Assembly: GCA_002786025.1 (NCBI GenBank) | Contig: NHNW01000011.1 | Span: forward strand, 904,600 to 968,599 | Direction of reading: 5' to 3' | Source: Zasmidium citrigriseum | Lineage: Eukaryota > Ascomycota > Dothideomycetes > Mycosphaerellales > Mycosphaerellaceae | Length of the DNA: 64,000 bases | Part shown: positions 53,941 to 64,000 of the stretch, one piece after another | Layout: each line of letters begins with the position of its first letter | Position numbering within the stretch: position 1 is the stretch's first letter | Notes under the pieces: model-generated | What the model was told of the DNA's origin: nothing | Database searches by the model: none | What the model saw: only the letters and a program-made list of their open reading frames with translations | Made by a program: the position numbers and the translations under genes

Positions 53941-56900
53941 ATAGGAACGTGTCTAATAGGAATTTACGAGGCTATTCTCGAAGATTATTACTATAGAATA
54001 ATAGGCCGATAAGATATAGGATAACGTCCTTACTACCGCGCTATTATTATCGGGATAGGAGTATACGGAAATAGATATACCTAGCTAGGGTATATATCTA
54101 TTACAATCGCTCCTAACGCTAGCGAAGGGGAGTTACGTATAGATCTCTATAGACTACGCTAAGTTATCTAATAAACGTAAAGGAGATACTAGTACCCCGG
54201 CCGTCGTAGAAGCTCCTTTAGTAGATATAAGTTCTTTAACTATTAAAGAGAGGTATCGTTATTAAGTAGTAGCGTAGAAGCTCGCGTCGATAAAAGCGAG
54301 GACGGCGCTCTCTAGAGTCGTACCTAAGTAGTAAGTATTAACTAGGTCGGTATTAAATACTAGAGGTACCGTTACTAGGCTACGTCGGACCGTTATAGAG
54401 CGGGCTACTCGCGGCTTTAAAGTTAATAAGGAGAACGTCGATATATTAGATACTATAGTTATCGTAGAGATAGTAGTAGTTATACCTATCGAGCTATCCC
54501 CTATAGCTATATCTCGAAGTATAGATATTAGCTTTACTAACTCTAGTATCTATATAGACGAGGGCTCCGATACTAGTCCGATATTGCCTAAAACTCCGCG
54601 GTCGAAGCAAATTAGTTCGGTGTTATCTAGTAGGAGTTTAGCGAAGGGATTAGGTAAGCGACGTCGTATATTAGTCCCTATAGTAGATAAAGTATAGTCG
54701 AATTCGAGGTTACGTTTAGATTCGTCTCGGCCTAGTCGTAGGGAGGGTATACGTACGCCTAGAGAGCGACGGTATACGTAGATTAGAGTTATTATATATA
54801 GTTCGTCGCCTATCTATAGATAGTATCGTACCTATATCGGAGATTAAGCTATTATATATACTATACGTGCTTTATCGGGTACTATTAGCTACCTTTACTT
54901 ACTATTTCCGAGTTATATACGGTAGCGGCGTATTATCCGTAACTAGCCGATTCTAGAAGTTACTATCGTATATATAACCGCTCTAGTTAAAAGGCCGCTT
55001 CTTATTATAACCTATCTTCTACTAAATATTACCGACTTTCGTACCTTTACACCTCTTCTAGTAGTATTCTACTCCCCTATAATAGTAACAACTTAACTTT
55101 ATTAAATTAGCTTCCCTACCTTCGGTAAGTTAAGGCACCTAGCGAGATATCTAATATTACTAACCGCTTCCGACTAGAAACCTATTATTATCTTAAGGCA
55201 CCTACCTTTAGTAGTAGTATAGATCGCCGACGTAACTCTAGCTCTAGCTCTCGCTATAACGAGGAGTAGCGCCGTTAGGTAGAGTATACTACTAAGTAGC
55301 GTCGTCTCGACGAAGCGACCGATACGCGTATTCGTCGCTCCTAGGAGACTCGATTTAGTACCCCGCTATTATTACCTCCTCCGTCCTACGAGTCTATAAT
55401 AGAGTAGTAGCGGCGTAACCGTAATAAGGCGTTTCGGCGTAACCGCGAGCGGTAAGAAGCTCGAGATTAAGCGATACGTAGACACTAAGATATTCCTCTT
55501 TAGTAGAGGCGGACGGCGGCTACTTGTAATCGGTTTGTCGGGCGCGACACTACTCTAGATCGTAGCTATAGTAATCTGCCGCTCTATTCGCCTATTATTA
55601 CGAATTAGACACCCGATCTGTCGCGCTACTATACGCTTTCTAATAGTCGTCCGATAACGTTAGATTCGGCTACGAGTATTAGATATAGGAGGATATTCTC
55701 GATAGCTACCTCTCTTAGTTCTACTATACCTACTATTTATAAGGACACGGTATTATTATCTCCTACTATACCTCTTAGGCTTAGCCTAGCTCTAGGTATA
55801 ACGCTATTCTTACCTAGTACTAGACGTAGTAGTATATTCGATACCTCTACTTTAGATAGTCGTCTCGAGGAGATTCGCTAGTAGCGCCGCTATAGTACTA
55901 ACGGTAATCGCTCTCGGCTACCGTTATAAGGTAGTAGTAGTATATCGACCCCCGGTGCTAGTATTTAGGGTAGTTTACTATAGTCGACGTTAGCTCTACT
56001 ATTAGGTATAGGTAATATTAAGACGTAGCTACCTATAACTACCTACCCTAACTTCTAAGCGATTATAGAAGGATATACGACGCCTCCTTAGGTTTAGATA
56101 GATACCGATCGATAGCGTATATATACTACCTACCTACGACGTAGAAATTTGTCCCGTCTAGAGTAATAAGCGATATCCGCTACTCCTCCGATACTATCTA
56201 ATCTAGCTCCTACCTCTATACCGACGACGAACTAGCTATATTTTAGAGGTATAGATACGGACAGCTAGCCTATAATATAGTCTCGTATATAGTAAGAGTA
56301 GCGAAGGCCTATAGTACCTAGTTTATAGTAGTAATAAGGCTAGCGTAGTCTATCGTAGGCACCTAGCCTATAGTAACTACTTAGAAGAACTAGTTCCTTT
56401 TAGTAGGCGGCTACCTCGCTATTAGCGAGTAGTTAAAACACACCGGCCTACGAAGGTAGACGTCGTCCTTCGCCGAGTTCGTATAAACTAGGTAGCCGCT
56501 TATTCGATTAGCTAGCTAGTCTATCGTCGCCTACGTTAGGTAGATTCTCGCCTTTCTTCGGAGGAGTACCTAGTCGAGGTACTACTTTAGGTAGTATTCG
56601 CGGTACACCTAGTCTATATAGAACGCTACCTATATACTTTAGCGGCCCTAATTCTAGACGTAATAGTAGCTATAGTAGTCTATACGTTCCGCCCGCTAGA
56701 TTAGACTTTAGATTCGACCCTAGATTTAATACTACATTTAATACTAGAGTATTTAGAGCGGATAGTCCTTATAGGTATAGGGTAATAAGTAATAATAACT
56801 TTAGTAGTAGGATAGACTTAGTAAGAGACCCTTCTAATATAACTCCGATACTAGCTACTAGGCTAGTAGTACTATACTCTCCTCCTTTCTATATAGATCT

Positions 56901-57710
56901 AGGCCCGAACCCGCCGTCTAACCGACCGATCGCCTAGTATATACTAGATACCCCTCCTATAGTAGAAAGTAGTCTAGGTAACAACTAGCCTATATATATA
57001 GAATATCTCCGACGTATAGTAAGCGGTATATATAACTATCTAAGAGGCGGTATATCTACTATACCTATAGGAGGGACGCTATTACTACCTAAGACATTCT
57101 CTTATAGAGTCCTAAGTAGCGTATAAAGCACCTAGTACTAACTCTACTAGTAGAGCTCGTATAATTACGTATACGCGCGTAGGGTCGGGTCCTTATTTCC
57201 GCCGGAATATAGATAGGTAGAGGCTATATTAGAGTATATTCGTTAACTAGCTATATAGTATAATATATACGCGCCTAGTATATAGTAGACTATAGAGGCA
57301 AACTAGGCGTAGCGGTTATATACCCGCTAGCTACGTATAGACTATATACGCGATAGAGCGTAGTTCTAGGATCTTATCCCTATTACGAATCGAGATTACT
57401 AAGGCATAGATAGGATACGGATAGAGAGAGATAGGTATAGCGATACCTAGCGGGCTAACTATAGGCCGATACCCGACGACCTCCTTCCTCGGAACCGTAT
57501 TATCGATAGTATAATTAAACTACGAGTACTACGGTATATAGAGCGAATAGAGGACAATCGAGTATTATAGCGGTTCTAGTATAGCGATAGTACTCCATAT
57601 CCTACCGATATAGATAGAGGGCGTAGATCTAGTCTAGGTAACGATAATAACGGTAGTAATAGAGGCGATAGTCGGCGTAGGGATACTCGTAGATCGAAGA
57701 ATACCGAAAA

Positions 57711-57895
57711 GTCTAAGGCCGATAGTTCGAAACGGGCTAGTATAGAGTAGTAGACATCGAAGAAGGATAGTAAGGGTTAGGCCGATAGTTCGAAACAGGC
57801 TAGTATAGAGTAATAGACCCTAAAGAAGACTACTAAGAAGTCTAAAGCCGATAGTTCGAAACGGGCTAGTATAGAGTAGTAGACGCCGAGACGTA
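57711..57895 (+). repeat. Tandem repeat, about 63-66 bp, three units
   Basis: Three copies of GCCGATAGTTCGAAAC-GGCTAGTATAGAGTA-TAGAC followed by a variable A/G-rich spacer. The unit length is a multiple of three, consistent with a former repetitive protein. Confidence 0.7.
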
Positions 57896-57929
57896 GTAGT
57901 CGTCTTACCTAAGGTAGTAAGACGTAATA

Positions 57930-58040
57930 GCTAACTAGTTAAGTAGGTAGCTAATAGATAGATAGATAGACTCGTTCGGGTAGGTATCTAACTAGCTAAG
58001 TAGGTAGCTAGTAGATAGATAGGTAGACTCGTTCTAGTAG
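57930..58040 (+). repeat. Tandem duplication, about 57 bp, two units
   Basis: Two copies of CTAACTAG-TAAGTAGGTAGCTA-TAGATAGATAG-TAGACTCGTTC, differing by a few bases and a GATA unit. Confidence 0.65.
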
Positions 58041-59136
58041 GAGGAATACTAGTAGAGGAGGGAAGGTAGTAGATACTAAGGAGAGTAAGTCCGGTAGAGA
58101 GGGGAAAGATACTAGGGGTAGTAGAGGCTCGAAGGGTTAAGATTAATCTAAAGGTACGGTAGATAGAGCTAGCGGCATTATTTCCTTTATTTTAATAGAT
58201 TTGTAATTATAACTCTCTATATCGGAGTAGTGTCGAATACACATTTATATCTAGCTACTATCTAATACTAAAATATCTAATTAAAAGTTTAGCTTCTCGG
58301 CGAATAATTAAATGTAACTTTCTATAAAAACGTAACTATCGATAGTACTCGTAGTCTAGTAACGGTTATAGTATAGACGACCGTAGTAGTATAAGACTAG
58401 AGCGTTACCTATTATACTAGTATAACTACTAACCGTAGCGATAGTGCTTACTAGATTACGGCGAAGGTAATAGAGAGCTATTTAATATAGTACTAGACCT
58501 AGAACAACTATAGTACGCTAGTAAGTTAACGATACTAGTAGTCGGAACCTATAACTAGAAGTAGTCTTACGATAGTTACTTTAGTAGAATAGTATACCTA
58601 TACGTATGTCTTATAGTATCTATATAGTACTAACGTACTCGTAATTAATCTTATAGCCGTAGTTAAGCGTTAACGTGCTCGTAGTCTAGTCTCGTAGGCA
58701 TTATAGGATATACTAATCGTACCTAGACTAGTATATATAACTATAGGCTCTTCTTACTCTCTACTCGAGTTCTTAAACATCGCTACAATAAGTACTAATA
58801 ACCGTAGATCCGGCGGCCGTCGATAATATAGTATCCGAACTATAGTTCGACTACGACGTCGCCCCTTATAGTACTACTAGTCTAAAGAACGAGCCGCACC
58901 CGGACTATATAGTCTGTCGAGAGGCTTTTAAGCGGCTATAGGCGTACGAAACTTAAGTTATTAGTATCCTCCGCGATCCCCTATCGACTACGAAAGACTA
59001 GAACGTAATAACCGAGGTACTAGAAGAAGGCTTCCGTAAGAGGGTTAGATAAGGCTAGCCCGAATAGACTATATTTGCTATCTATAGCGATATAGGGCTT
59101 AGTAGGTACGCTATATCGAATTTTAAAGGAGCCTAA

Positions 59137-59664
59137 CTAACGCTCGGTAAGAGTAGTCTTATTAACTCCCTTCTAAGTACTAGCTCGGAAAAGGTAGCCT
59201 TATTAACTCCTTTCTAAGTACTAGCTCGGAAAAAGTAGCCTTATTAATACTCGGCAAGAGTAGTCTTATTAACTCCTTTCTAAGTACTAGCTCGGAAAAA
59301 GTAGCCTTATTAATACTCGGTAAGAGTAGTCTTATTAACTCCTTTCTAAGTACTAGCTCGGAAAAAGTAGCCTTATTAACACTTAGTAAGAGTAGTCTTA
59401 TTAACTCTCTTCTAAGTACTAGCTCGGAAAAAGTAGCCTTATTAACGCTTAGTAAGAGTAGTCTTATTAACTCTCTTCTAAGTACTAACTCGGAAAAAGT
59501 AGCCTTATTAACGCTCGGTAAGAGTAGTCTTATTAACTCTCTTCTAAGTACTAACTCGGAAAAAGTAGCCTTATTAACTCTCTTCTAAGTACTACTAGCT
59601 CGGAAAAAGTAGCCTTATTAACGCTCGGTAAGAGTAGTCTTATTAACTCCCTTCTAAGTACTAG
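59137..59664 (+). repeat. 66-bp tandem repeat array, about eight units
   Basis: A 66-bp unit repeats with small changes: TAAGTACTAGCTCGGAAAAA, then GTAGCCTTATTAACGCTCGG, then TAAGAGTAGTCTTATTAACT, then CCCTTC. Each unit contains two related halves of 25 and 41 bp, both built on CTCGG-GTAG-TTATTAAC. Some units lack the second half. Copies are nearly identical although all carry the RIP signature. Confidence 0.85.
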
Positions 59665-59734
59665 CACTATTACGAGTAGTATACGTCTAGATACTTTACT
59701 AATAGCCGAAGACTTCCGCGCTACCGACAAGACT

Positions 59735-59930
59735 AAGTACGACGACGACGAGTAAGCTAGAAGCGACGAGACGAGCTCCGATAAGACGACGATAAGTAAG
59801 CCGGAAGCGACGAGATAAGGTCCGATAAGACGACGACGAGTAAGACTTCTATACCGCCGATAAGACTAAGTATAACGACGACGAGTAAGCTAGAAGCGAC
59901 GAGACGAGGTCCGATAACTCCTCGGAGAAG
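59735..59930 (+). repeat. GACGACGAGTAAG-type imperfect repeats
   Basis: Three imperfect copies of a block GACGACGACGAGTAAG-TAGAAGCGACGAGA-GAG-TCCGATAA lie in tandem, about 55-75 bp apart. Confidence 0.5.
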
Positions 59931-59977
59931 TAGTCGATACTAGATACCTTCGCTAGAAGAAGGGCCGGGTAGGAGAA

Positions 59978-60052
59978 GTAGCTAGGTAGGAGGAGTAGCT
60001 AGGTAGGAGGAGTAGCTAGGTAGGAGGAGTAGCTAGGTAGGAGAAGTAGCTA
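59978..60052 (+). repeat. 18-bp tandem repeat, about four units
   Basis: Unit GTAGCTAGGTAGGAGGAG, four complete copies plus a partial one; the last full unit has GAGAA instead of GAGGA. Confidence 0.75.
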
Positions 60053-61180
60053 GACGGAGGGTTAACTTACTATCTCCTCCGTCTCTTCGTACTTAATCTT
60101 ACTAATATTACGGTATAGAAGAGTCGATAGCGGAGATCGAGTCGATTATATATAAGAGCTTATAGTAGAATCTACGGATCTCGGGGCGCGAACTCTTTAA
60201 TAGTTATATCGATATAGTATCGGAAGATCGATATATATATATCCTAATTCCCTCCGATAGAGATAATATATAGTATAGGGAACGTACTAGAATATTATTT
60301 ATTAATATAGCTATTAGGAGATAAGGTCGAAAATTCTAATATAATAGAATATACCGAAGTCCGACTAGACTCCGATATAGTATAGTAGATACCCGATTAG
60401 AGATAGTTATATAGAACTTCTAAAAATATAATATTAGACTAGACCTCTACCTTTTAAATATATATATCTGTCGCTTTTATTCTCGATATCTCTTATCGTG
60501 TCTATATATCTACGCCCTACTACCTAGGTAGATAGGCTATACCTATTAATCGTTAATTAGGAAATAAAGAAAATAATAGAAAATACTTACCGCCGTCCCC
60601 GCTACTACTTAGCTAAAACCTCTCCTATCTTACTACGTTCTATCGTAGTTATTACTAGTCTACTAACTAAATTCCTCCTACTACTCCCTTATTATCGCGC
60701 TCCTCTGCTCGCCTATATTCTATAGGCTACGTATCTAGGGACTATAGACCTCCGACGTAGTAACGAACTAATTACGAGGCCCCTACTAATATACACCCCT
60801 ACTAGGTAGCTAGGTCTCGTAGAAATCGTCTACGATCGGTAGGCTTATTAGACGACTAATCGGGTATCGATTAGCTAGAAGGAAATATCGATACTTAATT
60901 ATAGTATCCCTAGCGGCGTTCTTATAGTAGACCCGGTAGTAGATATCGATAGTCTATATATAGCTATTAGTATCGGGGATACGATCTTTAGTATATTCTA
61001 GCTAGTAATAGTTAGTAATTTATCCGTATAAGATAGTAGCTCTATTATTATACCTAATACTATAGGAACTAAAGGGTCGTATTATTAACAATATAGACAA
61101 CCTTCGTCGATACCGGGAAGCTAAGATTACGACTCTTTAAATAACTCTAGTTCGGTAGGGGAAAGTTAGATTAAGGTTTA

Positions 61181-61252
61181 CTAGAACGAGGTATACTTAG
61201 ACCGCTAGAGCGAGGCGTACCTAGACCGCTAGAGCTAGGAGTACTTAGACCG
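61181..61252 (+). repeat. 24-bp tandem repeat, exactly three units
   Basis: Units of the form CTAGAGCGAGGCGTACCTAG plus ACCG, starting at 61,181, 61,205 and 61,229. Each is 24 bp, eight codons. Confidence 0.75.
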
Positions 61253-61801
61253 CCCGCCGACTATCGCTTATTGTCGTTAGACATTATTAATTAATTTAAT
61301 TAAGTAATGTAATTAAGTAGATTACTAGCTTATTATTATAGTTATTAAGGTTAGTATCGAGAGGAAGAAGAGGAAGTAGACGAAAGCCCGTATATATACC
61401 TAGCTCCTACCTCTATATACGCCCGGATTAATACTCTATTACGCGTAATTCGGGTGTAACCGGCGGTAAGCTCGCGCGTAATACTATTATCGACGGTAGG
61501 CACGCCTAAGGTAGGCCTATATAATTAGAATCGTATATAAAGCCTATAACCGTTAGTTTAAAACTAGCTCGTAAACAATACTATTAACTTACTAATACTA
61601 ACTTACTAATAACTAATTATTTAACAATATAATAATATTAATACTAACCTAATACTCCTAATTATCTATACTCTCTAAAAATAGCGATATACGGCCTAGG
61701 CCTAGATAGAGTAAGTACCTCCGATACGGGTCCGATATAACTAATCTAACTATATGTTATAGAACCGAATAGTAAATAGAGTAACGATAACTAGCTAGCG
61801 T

Positions 61802-62280
61802 AGTGTCTTCTACTATAATAACGACTACGACTTTATTCGAGTCGGCTAGTATAGATATACCGCTATAGTAGAGGAGCTCTATATCGTCTATCGTTAGGTT
61901 ATAGAAGGCGATCGTAGAGGCGACGAATACTATAAAATTATCCTCGCCTTCGTCTTACGCCCCCTACGAGGCACGCTCGTACGTACTTCGTCGATCGACT
62001 ATAACGTATATACCGTTTCTCCGACCGATCCTACTATTATATAGGATCTAGTATTTAACCTCGTCGGCGATACGAATAACAATACGACTCCGAAAGGCGC
62101 TATAATCGTAGTAGCTCTAGCTTCTATATAGCCGGCTAACGTTAAGATACTAAGGGGTGTACCGAAGATTATATATTACGTTATAATAGTAGATAGTAAG
62201 ATTAAAAGGCTCGTCTACTTTAATAATATTAGATAGCTAGATATCTAGATAGGAACGGGAGCGATAGAGGTATAGGAGAA
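61802..62280 (+). pseudogene. Fossil coding frame of unknown type
   Basis: About 160 codons in one frame, interrupted only by TAG. Protein-like stretches include GDEYYKIILAFVLRPLRGTL, NLVGDTNNNTTPKGAIIVVA and KIIYYVIIVDSKIKRLVYF. It lies upstream of, and converges with, the minus-strand fossil. Family not recognised. Confidence 0.45.
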
Positions 62281-62464
62281 GGCTAGTAGGGCGACACTAC
62301 CTAAACTACTAGTACTAGGTAACGGTACTATAGGATATTAAGGATTATATATATTAGATACTATATCTAAAGGCGGGGAGGAGGGTAGTTCGGAGGAGGC
62401 GACTACTAGAGAATATACTATATAAATAGGGCTAGGTATACCGATAAGCTTCCGATACTAGATA

Positions 62465-63590
62465 TTAATTTCCAATTTCTTATAGATCGAGAGGGGCAAA
62501 ATAGTCGTCGTATAAAGGATCCTAAACTCTATCTATATTATCCGGAGTAGACGGTACCTCGAAATAGCTATCTGGCTTATTGTCGACGATAACCGAATCG
62601 TGTTTATTTAGGTCCCTATTAGAAGCCCGAGTAACTACTAGACTACCTCGTACTATATATTTTCGATTAAATGTCTTAATATAAGCGGTAACGCGTATAG
62701 CTCCTTCCTAATAGACGTCCTCTCCTTAGTAGTTAATATAGTCTATAGCGGGCGCTAAACGAGGATAAGGATATAGAACCTAAGAAGCGATAAGGTTATT
62801 AAGTAGAGCCTATTTATTATAGCTAATATTGCGATAACTATGCCTCCTCGAGTTCTCTAACCTAAACTCTTCTTCGAAGGTAGTAGTTATGTCCGTAATA
62901 AGCTAACAATTAAGAGCTACCCGGTAGAACGTCTTATCGACATTATACGTCGAGTTCTTAAAATTGCGTATATCTAATTTGTACCGTAGGTTTATTAACT
63001 TAAGTAGTTTATCTATAGCGATCCCTTTCCTATACTTGCTAGTTATATTAACAATACTACTACTAAGGATTACCCGTTTTAGATTATCGTTAGAATACTT
63101 AAGGATCTAAAGGAAATATAGTATCTTACGACTGTAATTGTACTACCTAGTACCGAAGAATAATACTACTAGTTAGGGAAGTAAGCGCTTAATATAGCCG
63201 ATATCTATACGGCGAGTAGCCGTCTAGAGTATTATATATACCTCCGATATATATAGTCTACGGTAGAGGTACTAAAAGTTAGGATTATTATACTCGATAC
63301 CGTTAACTTAACCCGACTACGCCCTACTCGATAATATAGCCCGGCGTATATTCTCTAGTATCTTGTAGTACTCCGCCGCCGATAGGGATCCGATAGTAGC
63401 TTCGGTAGCCTTAATATTATTAAAGATATCTTTATCGCTAATAGTACGTTTAAGCGACGGCTAGAATATAGATTTCCTCTTAAGCTTAAGTAAAAAGAGA
63501 GCGACGACTCGAGCCTAGTACCTATTAATAACGACTAGACGCAATATCTAGTACTTCGGCTTCGACTATATTAAACCAACCGATCTAAGC
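62465..63590 (-). pseudogene. RIP-destroyed transposon-type ORF (tentatively DUF6589-like)
   Basis: On the minus strand one frame stays readable for about 370 codons, interrupted by roughly 18 TAG or TAA and no TGA. Readable parts in order: INRY*ARVVALFLLKLKRK, SLSAAEYYKILENIRRAILS, VNGIEYNNPNF*YLYRRLYI, KRLLP*LVVLFFGTR*YNYS, VILSSSIVNITSKYRKGIAI, STYNVDKTFYRVALNC*LIT and YIKTFNRKYIVRGSLVVTRA. The pattern of a helical core followed by a VN-T--Y-KGIAID-L segment is reminiscent, from memory only, of DUF6589 proteins, which occur in many copies in fungi. The upstream end is unclear, since a second frame also looks coding near 63,500-63,600. Confidence 0.55.
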
Positions 63591-64000
63591 TAGCGAGCGT
63601 TAAACGAGAGCGTATAGCGGTTAGCATCCTAACTAGAATGCGAATAATACGTACGACATAGTATACTACAAAGATTTATCGCTATATAGAACAATGCGTT
63701 TACCCCGAGGAGCTATCGCCGACGATCGAACGGCTTCTTAGCCTCTAAGTTCTCCGAATAGATACTACGGATCCGCTAGATAGTAAGCTAATCGCTATAG
63801 ACTAGCTATTGTCGGTCCGTAAACGCCCGGTAGTTGTCCGATTTAAATCTAAACTTGTAACGCTAGATATTATCGTATATAGTAGTAGTTCTATTAATAG
63901 TACCCTCGTTCTTATCGATAATTCCGATAGGATAAAACTTAGTCTTAGTAGGTAGTAGAACGTTAATCGTAGGCTATTACGTCTACCTATATAGATACTT

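Larger units (their letters stand above)
50960..64000. repeat. RIP-mutated block without intact genes
   Basis: From about 50,960-51,075 to the right edge CpA and TpG become very rare and TpA very frequent (strings such as CTATAGTAGTA), while CpG stays common. I found no ATG-started ORF of 60 codons or more here. This is what saturated repeat-induced point mutation does: it changes C to T in CpA on both strands, so ATG becomes ATA and TGG/CAG/CAA become TAG/TAA. RIP targets duplicated DNA, so the block was repetitive. Within it I can read several fossil protein frames and tandem repeats listed separately; stretches between (for example 54-57 kb and 58.2-59.1 kb) show only low-complexity or unreadable text. 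The change is transitional over roughly 100 bp on the left and does not end inside the window. Confidence 0.9.

Noticed and set aside
59137..59664. CRISPR-like array
   Set aside because: The units are directly contiguous 66-bp tandem repeats with no unique spacers, in a fungal RIP block.

Overview
The window looks like a filamentous ascomycete chromosome (Pezizomycotina; the gene set and short introns suggest Dothideomycetes, which is an inference). Genes are intron-poor, most introns are GT-AG and 47-66 nt long, and neighbouring genes are mainly housekeeping. No bacterial operons, IS elements, CRISPR arrays or convincing tRNA genes were seen.

Genes occupy roughly 1-50,820, on both strands. 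From left to right: a 5'-truncated unknown protein; a secreted DUF1593/Sde182-like protein (-); a secreted metallo-beta-lactamase-fold protein (+); a 2-oxoglutarate/Fe(II) oxygenase (+); the ESCRT-0 subunit Vps27 (-); a rhodanese/ubiquitin hydrolase of the Doa4/USP8 type (+); an 8-segment model region for a 14-TM MFS transporter resolved here as seven exons (-); a hotdog thioesterase (+); the splicing factor Prp4 (-); a PTC7-like PP2C phosphatase (+); a tannase/feruloyl esterase (+); a disrupted gene of unknown family (+); a MeaB-type bZIP regulator with a very long upstream region (+); a Sel1-repeat Nif1-like protein (-); a five-finger CCCH protein (-); ribosomal protein uS19 (+); a BTB protein (+); the mitochondrial fission dynamin Dnm1 (-); a secreted PEBP (+); an F-box protein (-); a secreted BYS1-family protein (-); LSM2 (-); a large methyltransferase (-); a small uncertain ORF (-); and ribulose-phosphate 3-epimerase (+). 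Several small multi-exon genes (LSM2, uS19, BYS1, PEBP) were assembled exon by exon from splice signals and protein continuity.

From about 50,960 to the right edge the sequence changes abruptly. CpA/TpG almost vanish, TpA is everywhere, CpG is kept, and no ATG-started ORF of useful length exists. This is the signature of saturated repeat-induced point mutation (RIP). The block is not random: reading through TAG/TAA codons shows fossil proteins. On the + strand near 51.84-53.09 kb is a RecQ-type helicase with an intact Walker A and a mutated DExH box, resembling telomere-linked helicases. On the - strand near 62.47-63.59 kb is a second long fossil frame, tentatively DUF6589-like. Further + strand fossil frames lie near 53.7 and 61.8 kb, and several tandem repeats, including a 66-bp array at 59.14-59.66 kb, lie between them. 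The block is therefore best read as a RIP-killed repetitive, possibly subtelomeric or transposon-derived, segment whose left edge is about 130 bp from the epimerase gene.
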